DNA of 64,000 nt from Rotaria sordida (Eukaryota; Rotifera; Eurotatoria; Philodinida; Philodinidae), in contig CAJNOL010000264.1 in the NCBI GenBank assembly GCA_905250125.1, positions 6,562 through 70,561 of the forward strand, given 5' to 3'. Shown here piece after piece: positions 45,801 through 58,883 of the stretch. The first letter of the stretch is position 1. Each line of letters starts with the position of its first letter. The notes beneath the pieces are model-generated. The model saw only the letters and a list, made by a program, of their open reading frames with translations. It ran no database searches and was not told the DNA's origin. A program made the translations under genes and the position numbers.

Positions 45801-48429
45801 AAATTTGGATCCCTTTCCTTTGCAGATCACAATAGGCGCTAACTAGAGATCTTAGTAGACGTAGATATACGACTACAGACTATATATCAATAACGTTTCG
45901 TTCTAATAAATAAACTATCTTCTTATTGCATTTCTGGAGAACTAAGTAAACGTATGGTGAAGAAATGTATTCCAAAATAAATAGAATAAACCAATCTCCT
46001 GTAATTAGCAACAACAACTACAATTATGTTTCATATTTTAGTCCTACAGTAATTGAACGAACAACTTTTTCGAATGAATCTATTGGTTCAAACATATTGT
46101 TGGTTTTTTTGTATATTAAACGACTAATATACATTATTTATTCGTAGATGATGTGTCATAGAATTCAGAGAAGTTCCTCTTTTAAAAATACTGCTCGAAA
46201 CTAATTTAACTGGAAAGTGCTTTTAAAAATCAAGAAAAAAATTTAATAAACTTTCAGACGTTCAGATACGTCTGACTCTTGTTCATTTCTTTGTCTGATT
46301 TTTGTTGATGCGATTTCTCTCTGGGTAGTTCCATTCGGTGATTTCTCACTTGAATCTCTTCTGAATTCGGTTGTTTCGATTCATTTTCATTTCAGTGATG
46401 ATTCATCAAAGTAAAAGGAGACGATTAGTCATTTAAAGAATTCATTGTACTTTTTTTTTACTTTAATCACAGTCACTACACTAATTGCTGTGATTCACAT
46501 ACACATAGTACTGACTGAGAGTGAAGATTGTGCTTAAAGTAAAAAAAGTATCGAATGATCATTGGTTGAATAGAATCTATCTAATAATTCGTCTTAAACA
46601 AAATGACATGTCAACGATTATCATTGAGACACACATATTGAATGCGAAAAAGCGAATAACAAGTAACATGCAATTCATAACTATACATTGTAATGCACTT
46701 GTACTTTTAATCATCAAGGTCATGTAAACAGTAGTACAATGTGGCAAAGTCGTAAAAATGAAATTTGTGAAAACATAAAAACAAAAAACTTAATTTCTTA
46801 TTATTCTTTATTATACAAGTTATGTTCTTCTCTATTATATATAATTATAAACCATTGTAATTGATATTATTAAGATAAACTTCTTTTCTCACTTCTTCTG
46901 GACATCCTTTATTGATATCTGCGAAGTTCTAAATTGAAATAAATCGTTTCTAGTGCAAGTTAATGTTCTTATTTAAAAAACAAGTAGAACAATTGTTCAT
47001 ATTTTCTCTATAAAATTCTGATTAAGTTTTTTGTTTTGTATGCTAATATCAATATCGTTAATATTTATTATTCATATTTAATCAAATAAATCAATTTGTT
47101 GATGAAATAAATGTCATGTTATAAATATATTTTTTCATTCCAATGTTTTTTTTTTATTGTCTGTAATCTTTCAAAAATAGAAAAATCTGGCATTTTCTTT
47201 TTTCTATGCCATTTAAAAACCAACTCGTTAGATGAACTTTAAAGATGGATTATGTGCATTAAAAATAAATATGCTTTTATATTGATTAATTGAAAACACG
47301 GTAAGTTAATTTTAAAAATCTTGGTCAATTAAGTTTTCAGCAAAGAATCATATAAATCAAGATGATAATATTAAGAAAAATTTTATTTTAGTACATTATT
47401 TATTATAATTTAATTGTCAACAATTACTAAAAACAGAAAGATGTTTAAGTGTCTTCATCGTAATTCTCGTTTAAGTATTTTTGCATTCATTTAAAAAAAT
47501 ACATAAAAGTCAACTATTTCCATCATCAAATATGCATGAAGATGCTTACAAGGGCACACTTTGCATCTGGAAAGCGTCCTGAAAGTATTCTCACAATATT
47601 TTGTGGCATACAATATATATAAAAATATCATTGTTTTATCTATAAAGTACGTTATAATATTGAGAGAGAAAAATCTTTCCAAGTTTCCTAGATACAAAAC
47701 TTTTTTGTTTTAAAGAGCTTTGTTTTGATGTTTCTTTTTTTCAAATATAAGTGAAAATGATCAGACGGAAACTGCGAAGGTATGTTTTTTTTTAGAAACT
47801 TTTCTACTTGGCTGCGTTGATTCAAAATTATATATACAAAGAAAAGAAAATTATTGTTAGTTTATTTTTGTTTTGGTATGCTTCATTTCTTTATTTTTAC
47901 ATTAATTTGCATTTATATTATCGAAATAAGTTTTCATAGTTATATAAAAGAGAACTAATTACATTTACTAAACTAATGTTTTTGCATATTGCGAACAAGA
48001 ATAGTCTCAATTAGATCTTTATTTATTGAATTTATCTTTTAAGGTTAATATTATCAACTAGTAAATTGTTTTTGCTTATGATATTAGTTTTACATGCTGT
48101 TAGCTAAACATTATGAAAGCATTTCATATAAAATTGAAATGCTTAGCCTGCCAGACTCATTTTTATAAAATATGTAACATCTAAATGTCATTTATTATTA
48201 AATTGATTTTTTTCTAATTATAACTATTTACTTAATAATATTTTCTATTAGTCAATTCTAACTTTCATTCAATGAATGTTATTTCACATAATGATATTGA
48301 ATGTCATAGAAGAATATAATTCTTCATATATATATAACAGGTTAGAAAATATTTCTATGTTATTGAATTTATTGTGCATGTTCTTTCTTAAATCTAATAT
48401 AGAATATTATTGTATTGCGAAGAAAATAT
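42832..48429. other. 5.6 kb gene-poor AT-rich region
   Basis: Both strands carry only short frames with biased composition. (TA)n tracts occur near 43098-43116 and 43362-43379. A segment at about 45620-45870 is less AT-rich (GGCAAGGAGCCATCC) and may be old repeat. No exon pair with consistent splice phase was found. Confidence 0.45.
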
Positions 48430-49335
48430 GGCTCGTATTTATTTGAGCAATAAAAATACTGGAATGGGCAATAATTAAAATACGATTTAGCAATAATGTT
48501 TGAACAATAAAAACACTTTATTTGAGTAACTTTATATTATCAAATCTACAATAATTAATTCTTTAAGTAGCAGTAGTAATTTCATATTTTAGAAATAAAA
48601 TAAAGAACAATTACATTATTTTATATCAATTAGAGAAATAAAAAAAAGTTATTTACAATTGAAAAAAAAGAAAACGGAGTAAAACAGTATATTATTGTAT
48701 GAATAAAGCTTTTTTTTGCTTTAGATAGTCTGCCTCCTTTTCTTTTTATTTTTTATTTTGTAAAATTGAAAAAATACGTATTTGTATATATAAATGAATT
48801 CATATTGTCCTTTGTTAACGGGTGATTGATGTAACACATCAATGCTGAACTACTACTTTATTGGAGAAATGATAATTATATATATGAATGAGCTAGAAAG
48901 AAAGCATGACAAAGAAGGAAATGTACCTGAACAATATCAAGAGAAGAGATATATCCAAGTGAGGGAAAGAAAAGAAGAGAGAAAGAAAACAAAAGATATA
49001 TGTATATATCGGAGTTGGTTTTAAAATTTGGTCCCCTTTTAAAGGTGACTAGTTGACTTCAAAATAAATTTTAAATTCAACTAGTTGAATGTAAAAGGTA
49101 ATTAGTTGATTTTGAAATATTTTAAAGTCAACTCCGACATATATGTGTCGTACTTGTCATCTATACGACATCGTAGAAGAGAATAGAGGAGAAAAAGATA
49201 TATAAGCGAGTCACACTATAACATTCTATTTATATAAAATCTACCTTATATAAAATTTACTTTTAATTTAAATAAATAATTGCTCATTCAGTATAATTAT
49301 TGCTCATTTAAATTATTTTATTGCTCAATTAAATA
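48430..49335. repeat. region flanked by inverted GAGCAATAA sub-repeats
   Basis: The left side has TTGAGCAATAAAAAT, GGGCAATAATT and GAACAATAAAAAC (48441-48515). The right side has AATTGCTCATT, ATTATTGCTCATTT and TTTTATTGCTCAATT (49275-49335) in inverse orientation. Such sub-repetitive inverted ends resemble a fold-back element of about 0.9 kb. The centre has no gene; the small frame at 48842-49024 is Lys/Glu-rich and unsupported. Confidence 0.5.
49004..49145. repeat. 140 bp palindrome
   Basis: ATATATCGGAGTTGGTTTTAAAAT is mirrored by TTTTAAAGTCAACTCCGACATATAT, with inner inverse copies of TCAACTAGTTGAA and AGTTGA. It is a small MITE-like hairpin within the 48430-49335 region. Confidence 0.65.
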
Positions 49336-51094
49336 TAAATCAAAAAATATGAACAGTTTTTCCATTAGAAAAGAAGATTTACAATAGACTGCCGATCTTT
49401 TCTTTTCATTTAATAAATTGATTTGTTTTTGTTGTTTGGTTTTCAAATGAAAAGTAAGTACTAAATAATCGAAATCAAATGTCAAAAATATTTCGAAAAA
49501 TTTTATGGATTATGCTGTCGTCATATAATTAATTATTCAAAAAATGTTCCTCTGCAGAAACATTTAGTTCCATTAAATAATTCTATACTACTTCAACAAG
49601 TAAACAAATAAATCTTTAGTGTATGTGTACGGTCTTTATATTGTTTAGTACTTGAAAATTTCTTACAATTAAATGCGATAATAAATTATGTTGTGTTTAT
49701 CTTATATGCAGATAATATAAAATAAATTTGATACATCATTGTTTAAAGAATTCTCTTGACACATAAGCATGAACTTTCCACACGCAACATGCTTATCTCT
49801 TTTTTTTACTATGATTAATATAAGAAATAACGATAATCTGTGTTTTTTGTCCGTTATTAAATAAAATCTTATGGATCATACGAAGAGAAAACAAAATGTT
49901 TGATAAATATTTCCTAGAGACTCGCAAATTAAGAATGAAATATATGTTTCAATTATATAAATAATTTGCCATATTTAATAGAGTATACTTTGTGGACAAC
50001 TACTTCTTTAATAATTAAATAAATCAAAACTATAGTTTCTCTTCAAAGCATGTCATAAAAAAAAAGAAGAGAAATGTTTTCCAATGAAAAAATGTTAAGT
50101 AATATATTATATCTGTTAGAGAAACAACGTATTGATTTCTTTTTTCAGACAGATAACTATAGAAGAAATCAATTTTTGTAGAAATAAAATAATTTATGAA
50201 ACAATTGACTTCTTTTTTTAATCATATACTAAATGCTTATTGTTTGATGATTTTCAAATGGAAATTATCTATTGTAAATTCACTATGCATATTAATGAAG
50301 AATATTAAATAGGATATAATGTGCAGAAAATGTTTCCATTTTGATTCATATAGTATTTGGCGATTATATATATATATATATATTTTATTACTATTGATTG
50401 ATTGATTGTTTGATTGAGGATGCCATAAATATTGTCATGGAAAACATCAGAAAGAGAAAATTAATCTTTATGCTTAAGTCATTTGTGTGCAAGAACATGA
50501 TACTCATACGTAGTAGAAAACTAAGAATAGCATAAAGACAGATACACCGAAAGAAAAAACAATTATTAATAAGTAATAGAACAGTGAGAAATTGATCTTG
50601 TTCTTTTGGACTGTAATATTAAAAGAAATTTACGATGAATAATAGACAGAATAATTTTTCACTTTATGTAGTGTCTTTAATTATTTGTTTAAGTACATTA
50701 TATTGTAATAGAATAAGTTATAATTAGAAAACTATACGCTAATGAGGTCCGATGAAAAGTTTCCTAAAAAAATTGGATTAGTTAATAAAATTTTGTATTG
50801 AAAAAAAAACCTATTTTGTAGAGTTACTTAATCAAGTAAAGTTTTATATTTTAATACCACAAAAAAAAGCTGATAAAAATGAGATATTTTACTCATTCTG
50901 TCAATGCATCATCTTATATATAGATTATTCATTTTCAATACACAAAAAGAAAGAAGTTTTTCCTTTTTACATAGAAAAACCTTCTGAGAATCATCAATCA
51001 CTGTTTTAATCAACTGTTTTCTTTTTGTTATTGACTTCTATGGTATTAATGTTAAACTGATAATCTTTTAAATTAATTTTTAATGATGTTTTGC
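49336..51094. other. no recognisable gene
   Basis: 1.8 kb AT-rich spacer with a (TA)n tract near 50365-50382 and a short hairpin ATTGATTTCTT/AAGAAATCAAT at about 50131-50172. Confidence 0.5.
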
Positions 51095-51615
51095 CTATAG
51101 ATACTACATAACGTTCTAATACAAACTCTAACGGATTTGGATTCCTATTGAAATTCGACTAAGCTATTGATTTTTTAATATGTCGATTTTCTAGAGGACC
51201 CCAGATTTTCGAAAAACTCATATTTTCGAATTTTGATCTGAAATTTTGTCCATACAGAGAACTCAACTAGACTAACTTCCATAAAACAAAAAATTCAAAA
51301 GCTTTGAACAACGTCTCTTCGAGACATGACACTTTCAAGGTATAAGTTCTTTTCCATGGATACAATATGTATTTTTTGAAATCTTCATAGCTCGAAGAAA
51401 CTTTGTTCGAAATTTCTGAATTTTTCTATAGAAACTAGTCTAGTTGAGTTCTCTATATGCACAATGTTTCAGATCAAAATTCAAAAGTACAAATTTTCCG
51501 ACAACATGGAACCTCTAGAAAATAGACATATTAAAATTCGATAGCTTAGTCAAATATGGATAGGAACGCAAATCTTTTTAACATTATCATTGGAACACTA
51601 TGTAGTATCTCTAGG
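51095..51615. mobile_element. 0.5 kb fold-back element
   Basis: The ends CTATAGATACTACATA and TATGTAGTATCTCTAGG are near-perfect inverses. The arms continue inward: AATATGTCGATTTTCTAGAGG near 51177 against CCTCTAGAAAATAGACATATT near 51511, and AGAGAACTCAACTAGACTA near 51258 against TAGTCTAGTTGAGTTCTCT near 51435. There is no transposase. The arms are about 200 bp with a short centre. Confidence 0.8.
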
Positions 51616-51659
51616 TAACAAATCATTAAAATCGCAAGGGAAAATCTGAAACGTTTCCT

Positions 51660-52015
51660 TCATTAGTTTCAAAGATGGATAAGTCAAGTCATTTTTTGAC
51701 TTGAGAATTGTTTTCAGAACTCTTGACTTGACCTCCAAAATCAAGTCGAGAAAGTGAATATAGTTATGTGACTTATCCATATTGATGTTGTCTAACTAAA
51801 ACTGTCAATCAGGATAGAAATGAAATAAAGGAAATCCTTTCATGTAGTTCCGATAAGGACTGGTCAGGTGAGTATACATAATCATTTTTTATTTGACTCA
51901 AGTCAAGTTTGAGTTGAGTTGTCTTTGTATGAAGGAGGTCGTGATCTGATATGAAAAATTTGCTGGTGACTAATGACTTGTTTTGATTTGATATGACTTG
52001 TTCATATTTGCTTAG
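51660..52015. repeat. TTGACTTGA-rich degenerate repeat tract
   Basis: Many copies of GACTTGA, TCAAGTC and GAGTTGAGTTG in both orientations are scattered from 51675 to 52005. This looks like decayed sub-repeats of a transposable element. The short minus-strand frames are by-products. Confidence 0.5.
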
Positions 52016-54042
52016 TTTCATTATAATTCTGTGAAAAGAAAGTTATCAAATAAAATAAATTTGTAGCATATATTTCCTACCGATAAATCTCTTTTTATAC
52101 GTTTTTAAATTACAAAAATAATTTTTTTTTTTTTTTTGTAAATACAAGTTCTTTTAGTATATAACTGTAGAGTAGAATTGTGTATATATCATGTACGTGA
52201 AAAAAAATTCAATTTTCATGTTATATCGATTACGGTATAAGTTTCTTTCTCGAAAGAAAATTCATCTATATTGAATCAATTTTATATTCATCAAAACAAA
52301 TGTTTACATTATATTGTCCTAAAACATTCAGACATGATACGAGAGAAAAACAAAGATTTCACGATAAACTGAATAAAAATAAACCTAAAAGAAAGGAAAT
52401 AATATGTCATTTTGAAGAATCTAATTAATATGTGTTTTTTCACGTAGCAAGGACAAAAAAGAAAAAGTTCTTAGTAAATTATTATAATGAGAATGAGCAA
52501 GAGGCGACGTAAAATTAGACAGTTTTTCTTTTAGCAAAAATACACTCGGAAAATTACGCTAATTATTTACAGACTATATGTCGTCTGAAAAAATATTACA
52601 AATATAGATTAGTTATAATGTCTCGAATTGTTTTTTAATATTCTTTATCTAATTACCTTTGTTTATTGTAGATTTTAATATACATAAAAAGTTTATGCTT
52701 AACTTTTGAATACCTGAAATTAAGAAATCTGATACAACATTTGTGATTTTCGTTTTTCTTTAAATAGTAATTTTAGTTTTTATTAAAAGTAAAAAGAATC
52801 ACTTGTGAAAGTTTTTTTTTTCAACATCCAATATCTTTTATAGATCTTCTACAGTCAACATATATTTTTATTAGTCTACCATTTATCAATAAGTTAATCA
52901 CAAAAATTAGAAGGTCTGTATTATTTATATTAGCTTTACATACATGTAAATATGAATTCCTTGAATTAATTATTTTACGTGAAATTTAGTTTATTCTATC
53001 AGTTTTATAGGTGACAATATTTTTGATTATCAAAATTTTTCAGTATTTATTTCACATTGACCTTTTCAATAAAAGGAGTGTGTGTGACATCTTCTCCTCA
53101 TTCACATCCATATCCACATCTATACCCTCACGTAATAGAATCCAATCTGATTTCGAAGTCGACATTTTCACAAATGAAAATAGATCTGTACCATTTTTAC
53201 AGATGTACGCACCCTAGTTACTAACTGCTTTGATCACACATTGATCTAGGGAAACAGAGCTGAATGTGGATGAGGCGTTGTGTACATGTCATGTAGAAGC
53301 ATGCAATAGGAGAAAATGAAAAATCATAACTCAAAAAAATTGGTCATCAAAAGTCCTTTTTTCCAAATTTTTTTAATAACATTTCTGGGATTATTCGTAT
53401 TTGAAAAAAAAGTATGAAATAAAATACAAAAGGTGCATTAATGCCAGATTATATTTACTTAGTCATCTATAAATAAGCATTGTTCGCATTCTTGCACAAT
53501 CTCTTTCATAGTTTTCTCTATTTTTGCGGTCAGGCGTAAAATTTTTGTTTCTGTTCATAAAAGAAAGAAGAAAAAACAAACATTTTCTCTCAATACCAAT
53601 ATTTGATATATTATGGATAAACAATATTTTATCATAAATGTACGCAAAGTAAATCTAATTTTGTCATACCTGTAATTTTTGAAAAAAAAAACGATTTATA
53701 TGATAATCTATCTTCATATTTTCTCAGTTATGACACATAATACGTGCCTTCGTTTCTGTTGTTTCTAAGAGCTAATGTGTTACTATTCATCACGGAATTT
53801 CCTGTTATTATTATATTTCAACGTCGGCTATTAAATATATATCATCTTGAATAAAAAAAAACGACGAAAAAAACAAAAAGAAAGAAGTATATAATCTAAT
53901 AAACAAGATGAATACTCTTTTCTTTTTACTCTATGATTTGTAGATAACAAGAAACTTTTTTTTTCAGAGCAGTTTTGTTACTTTTAAGTTTAATTAACGC
54001 AATAAAAAATTTCCCTATATACCATCTCCATCCAATACAAAT
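52016..54042. other. 2 kb without a recognisable gene
   Basis: AT-rich. A CCACATC-type tract at 53100-53135 (CATTCACATCCATATCCACA) is followed by an inverse GAATGTGGATGAGG at about 53263, similar to the G-rich tracts near 58.7 and 61.9 kb. Confidence 0.45.
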
Positions 54043-55849
54043 ATGATGAATGTTACTAAACCATCATGGGTAAACTTTGTATTTTAGAGATACATAACAT
54101 ACATGTATATTAAGATATATTTATAGATAACAATTCCGACTGAACTTATTGGTTCATTACCACGGACAACGGTATTATTAGAAGGTCAACAAGCATATAA
54201 AGCAGGTCATATGACAGAAAATCAATTAAATATATTACAAGATAAAGCAGTACGACAAACATTAGCTGAACTAGAAAAAACTGGACCTGGTCAAATAACA
54301 GATGGTGAACAAGCTAAACCTTCTTTTCTTGTCTATCCGTATGTATTTATTCACATATCTAACATTTATTGTCCTTTTTCTTTTAGAAATATTGATTACT
54401 CTTGTTTCTGTCTAAATATTTTCGAATGCATAGAACATTTTCTTGTATTGAAAGCAATTTTGTTCAAGGACTTTCAGAAAGAGATGCAATATACTTAAGC
54501 TTAGAAGTCAATTATTTTCTTTTATTTTCTTGTGTATGCACTCATACAAAACATTCACTAGATCATGGCTAAGATATGATTTGTTATTGGCCCGTTCATA
54601 TAATTAATACACGGAACCGGAAATACAGCTGAATAAAAATTAATTTCCTGTTCGAATAATACATTTATGTCATGAGATTTACATAGGAATAAACTAACTT
54701 TCTAGTTGAAAGAGTAAAATCAGTGTAAATCTATAATTCACAAACACAAGAATATACTTTAAAAAAAAACAAGCTTATTTTAATTTTTTTAGAATAGCTC
54801 CATTATATCCATCATCATATTCATTTGATGATATTATTGATTGCTTTACAATAACGTTTTCTGATGGACATCAACGAGCGTTACCACGTCTTACAAAGGC
54901 TCCATTTCAATATGGAAAATATGCTGTTGATTATGTTACTAGAGCTCAGCAATATTCACGTCGACCAATAAAACAAGCTATTATATCTCCATCAGCTTTA
55001 TCAAATGTTTATCCTCGAGCAACAATACCTGGTTATACTCGTGAACAATTTCTTGATGATTTAGTCAATGAAGTTGAAAAAGATATCCGTCTATGTTTAG
55101 AAGCTGGTGCTGATAAAGTACAAATGGATTTTACTGAAGCACGTTTATCACTTAAAATAGATCCATCTGGACAATTATTAAAACAATTTATTCATTTAAA
55201 TAATCGTGTTTTAGATAGATTTGATAATAATTCAGAATATCAATATAAAATTGGTGTTCATATTTGCCCAGGTAATTAAATAAAGATATTATCTAATTAA
55301 GAAAATTATTAATTAAAAGTTTAATAATGGAAAAATAAAATTATTTTCGAATAGTAATTTTTATGAAAAAGTTCTATTATAAAATTCAATTTAATGTAAA
55401 TTTAATATTCGTAAATATATACATATTGTTTATTTTTTGTATTAGGTGGTGATAGAGATTCTTATCATTCATTAGATGTTGATTATTCATCAGTATTACC
55501 AATTATATTTGATTTACATGCGTCAACTTTTTATTTTTCATTAGCATCAGAACGTGATCGAAAAAAAAGTTTAGCTATTATTCGAAAATTTATGAAACCA
55601 AATCATCGTATTTTTCTTGGTGTTATTGATCCATGTGATGCACGTGTTGAAACAGCTGAACAAGTATGTGATCGAATATTGGAAGCTGTTCGATATATAC
55701 CTATTGAACAATTGGGTACAACAGATGATTGTGGTTATGCACCATTTTCAGATGACGAATCAACAACACGAGCAAAATGTTATGATAAAATACGTGCACG
55801 TGTAGATGGAACACGAATGGCTGAACGTATGTTAAATTTAAGAAAATAA
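54043..55849 (+). CDS. cobalamin-independent methionine synthase (MetE C-terminal domain)-like methyltransferase
   Basis: Four exons, 54043-54069, 54127-54338, 54793-55271 and 55446-55849, join in phases 0, 2 and 1, giving 373 residues. The protein matches the catalytic C-terminal barrel of MetE-type enzymes in its short, stand-alone form: IPTELIGSLPR near the start, DFTEARLS in the middle, HICPGGDRDS (His236, Cys238: the H-x-C zinc pair), and QLGTTDDCGYAPF (Cys335, the third thiolate). The fourth ligand is unclear. Full MetE is about 750 residues and carries an extra N-terminal barrel, absent here. Members move a methyl group from a folate, or another small thiol/epoxide donor, to a zinc-bound thiol. 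Epoxyalkane:CoM transferase belongs to the same fold, so homocysteine is not certain as acceptor. Animals normally use the B12-dependent enzyme, so horizontal acquisition is likely, although the gene now has spliceosomal introns, including one after a 27-base first exon. Confidence 0.85.
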
Positions 55850-57636
55850 ATTTATTATAAATTAATTGGTTTTTTTGTTGTTGCTTGCAAACTTTTGATT
55901 AAAATTTATAAACAATATATGCTAATGTTGATTGTTTTTCAATGTTATTTTTATCTCGCAATTGAATTCTTCATGTATTTATAGTGAATCATGAATCGAA
56001 TGGTTAAATATCTGTATTCGTTTAAATTTTTTTACTTCATATTATCAGAAAAAAATAAATAACTATGTCGCTTTTGTAATGCTCGTAAAACTAAAAAAAA
56101 CTATTGCACTGTTCATTCATATCTCAAAATTAAAAAAGTATTTTTAGGAATTTCTATAAATATGATAAGATGCTTTTGACAGAATTCAAACCCATTAAAA
56201 ACAATTTCATGTTATTCTTGCTAAAGCATGGCCGATGACGTTGGTTATTGGTTATTGTTATTCGTTGCACAAGTAAATCATTGCCGTTTAGTCACAAAGA
56301 ATTTTTAACATACCGTGACCAAATATAAATATAAACATTTTCATGAATGTTGAAAAGGATTACTTCGTCCTTATTTTTAATACTTATTTCAAAAGCATAA
56401 AGATTTATTCCGATAGAAAGACGTCGGAAATCATTATACATCGTATTCAAAATCAGAAAGTTTCCGAATCTTTTTTTTTTCGATGACTTCCTACTAATAT
56501 TTTCTTTTTTTCCGACGAGAAGTACTCGGAAGTCACCAGAAAAGTTCGAAAAAGTTTTCGCTTGGAATATTGCATTCAAGTACCATCAATATCCATAGTT
56601 TTACTCCTGAATACAGTATTTTTTCGTCTCATCTTTTTTACTAGTTTCGACAAAATTTGGTTATTTTCGAAGTCTGTAATTCTCGACATAGATATCTATC
56701 AAGTTTATCCAGTTTGTTTCTACAAATGCATCATCCTTGTAAATAATTAGATATAATCATGACATTACATGTCGCTATCAGAAATAGTTTAGCCTTCTCA
56801 TAAGATCAATTTTTCATCATCATCGAAAGATTATGTACTCTAAATTTCTAACGGAAGACTATAACATGGCCTGTGAATATACTTCGATGGTATCGATCTA
56901 ATTAAAAACGTGCCCAAAGAATCCATAGTAGATTTTTCAATTCGTAAAACTGTTAGTGAAAATGATAATTAATAAAAAAATCACTAAGTCAATATATACG
57001 TACTATTGTTTTCATTCTCATATTTATTTGAAGAATTTCTAGGCATAAAAGCTTTTATATAGAATGCGTTTTCTATGAAAAAAATAGCTGTTAGTGCAAT
57101 TCTTTCGGGATAAACATGTAAAATATGATGTAGCTGTTGGGACTAATCGGAGGAATAATGTTTTTTTTTCTATATATTTTGAGACTCATTTCCTCATCAT
57201 CCGTTTACTTAATCCTTCAGGAATTCAAGAAGGAAATAGTTCATATAATATAACAAGACGTTATTCACATAGAGCACTGAGCAACTTAATTCAATTCAAC
57301 TCATGATTTGAACTGCACCGAGTTGAAGCATTATGCAAAGATCTGTGAATTCAGTTCAATTCAATTTAAAAATGAAATTGTTATTAAATTTAGTGAAAGA
57401 ATAAATTTATAAAAAAAAATTTGAGAAATATGAAATATCGTAACTTTTTTTTTCAATGACTCATTAGATTCCTTATTTAGAAGTATCTAAACCATACTTA
57501 CAGTTCTATATTTAAATTTTATATTCGCACAATATTATCGCTAAACGCTTTGAGTTCGTGCATGACGTGCATATTTACCCTATCCACCTATGTTCTTAAT
57601 CTACCGGTGTTTAATTCTATTAATTTGGGTAATGAG
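55850..57636. other. 1.8 kb spacer with a dispersed repeat
   Basis: No gene. 57086-57275 is a diverged copy of 32771-32955. GAATTCAATTCAATTCAACTC-like runs follow at about 57290-57365. Confidence 0.5.
57086..57275. repeat. dispersed repeat, copy 2 (first copy at 32771-32955)
   Basis: GCTGTTAGTGCAATTCTTTC followed by about 170 bases of recognisable match to the copy in the mariner-type element, in the same orientation. Confidence 0.65.
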
Positions 57637-58341
57637 TAAATTATTGTAGTGGACATGAGTTTAGAACAGTTGTATTTTTAAGTTTTCTTCTCGATGATCG
57701 TAGCTAGCAAGAATCTGAAAAAAAACACATTTCTGTAGTTGAAAAGATTCTCTATTAGGATTGGTAAGTCCGAGGACTTCAATAAAACTGCTTGGACGTG
57801 AGTCTTCGGAAAATCAAGACCCCCAAAACCAACTTTCTAGCATTTGCTCGAAGCTCTTGGGAAAAATTTTTAGTTACTAGAGCAAATAACTCTCAGCAAA
57901 TCGAGACGTCTCCGATCTGTATATGACTTTCCTTCATCGAACTATATTCAATGTACAAAAGGCCCCAAAGTGCCAAGCATGGCAAAAAACATTGCAATTT
58001 TTAATAATAAGAAGAGAACAATGCTCCTTGAGCGTTTCGTACATTGAACGCAGTTCGATAGAGGAAGGTCATGAAAATATCGGAGACATCTCATCTTGCT
58101 CTATCAGATAAATTCTTTGCCCAAAAGCTTCAAGCAGATGTCAAAAAACTGATTTTAGGGGCCTTGGTTTTCCGAAGGCTCCCATTCAAACAGTTTTGTT
58201 GGCGTCTTCAGATCTATCAATCCTAGTAGAGAACCTTTCCAGGTACACAAATTTTTTTTTAGATTCTTGCTAGCTGTTACTATCGAGAAGGAAACTTAAA
58301 AATACGCCTGCTCTAAGCTTATGTTCGCTACTATATTTATT
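57637..58341. mobile_element. 0.7 kb fold-back element
   Basis: GTATTTTTAAGTTTTCTTCTCGAT at about 57673 is the inverse of ATCGAGAAGGAAACTTAAAAATAC near 58282. GCTAGCAAGAATCT and AGATTCTTGCTAGC pair next, then AGATTCTCTATTAGGATTG with CAATCCTAGTAGAGAACCT. The arms are about 250-300 bp and the centre lies near 57970-58010. The plus-strand frame at 57923-58111 runs across the centre and is unsupported. Confidence 0.8.
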
Positions 58342-58721
58342 TCTTTACGTTTCGATTTAACTAATGAATAGAATTGAATTGAATTGTATCTGTCCGTAAC
58401 ATAGTTATTATATGGAAACTGCGGTCTAAACGACCACCTGGTAACTACGGTATGAATGATTGTATAAGATGATAAAGGGCACCTAAGCATTGAAATTCAA
58501 ATTAATCGAGAATTAGTATCCTAGAATGAAGCATTCGAAATTCGTATACACTGTGAAACGATTTAATACACTTTATATTTCACCATACATGAAGAAATAT
58601 GATCGTAATACTGAGTTATATAATACGACAATAAACAACGATGTGGTTGTCAAGTCTAGGATGCTATTAGCAGTGATTGTCATTGTAATTAAACTATTGA
58701 GTAGTTCGATCGATTGTGCAA

Positions 58722-58830
58722 TGGTGTGGGTCTGGATGTGGGTGGAGGCGTGAGACGCGCGTGTGGGTGTGGACGTGAGTATGAATGTAGATCTACTCTC
58801 CATGCTTCGATCACACCCACACCCTACTCA
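58722..58830. repeat. degenerate TGTGGG-like G-rich tract with inverse copy
   Basis: GGTGTGGGTCTGGATGTGGG, then GTGTGGGTGTGGACGTGAG, run on the plus strand to about 58790; CACACCCACACCC at 58812-58824 is the inverse. The unit resembles the TGTGGG telomere repeat I recall for bdelloids. It is interstitial and degenerate. Such sequence may also be a GT-rich minisatellite. Confidence 0.5.
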
Positions 58831-58883
58831 AGTTGAATACTACAACCCGCGGGTCGGACACCTGTACTCGTCTCGGGTACGGG

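Noticed and set aside
45620..45900. Less AT-rich segment as a possible exon
   Set aside because: No frame stays open with splice sites of matching phase on either strand.
58526..58803. Short frames across the TGTGGG-like tract
   Set aside because: Composition is driven by the repeat; no splice sites or homology.
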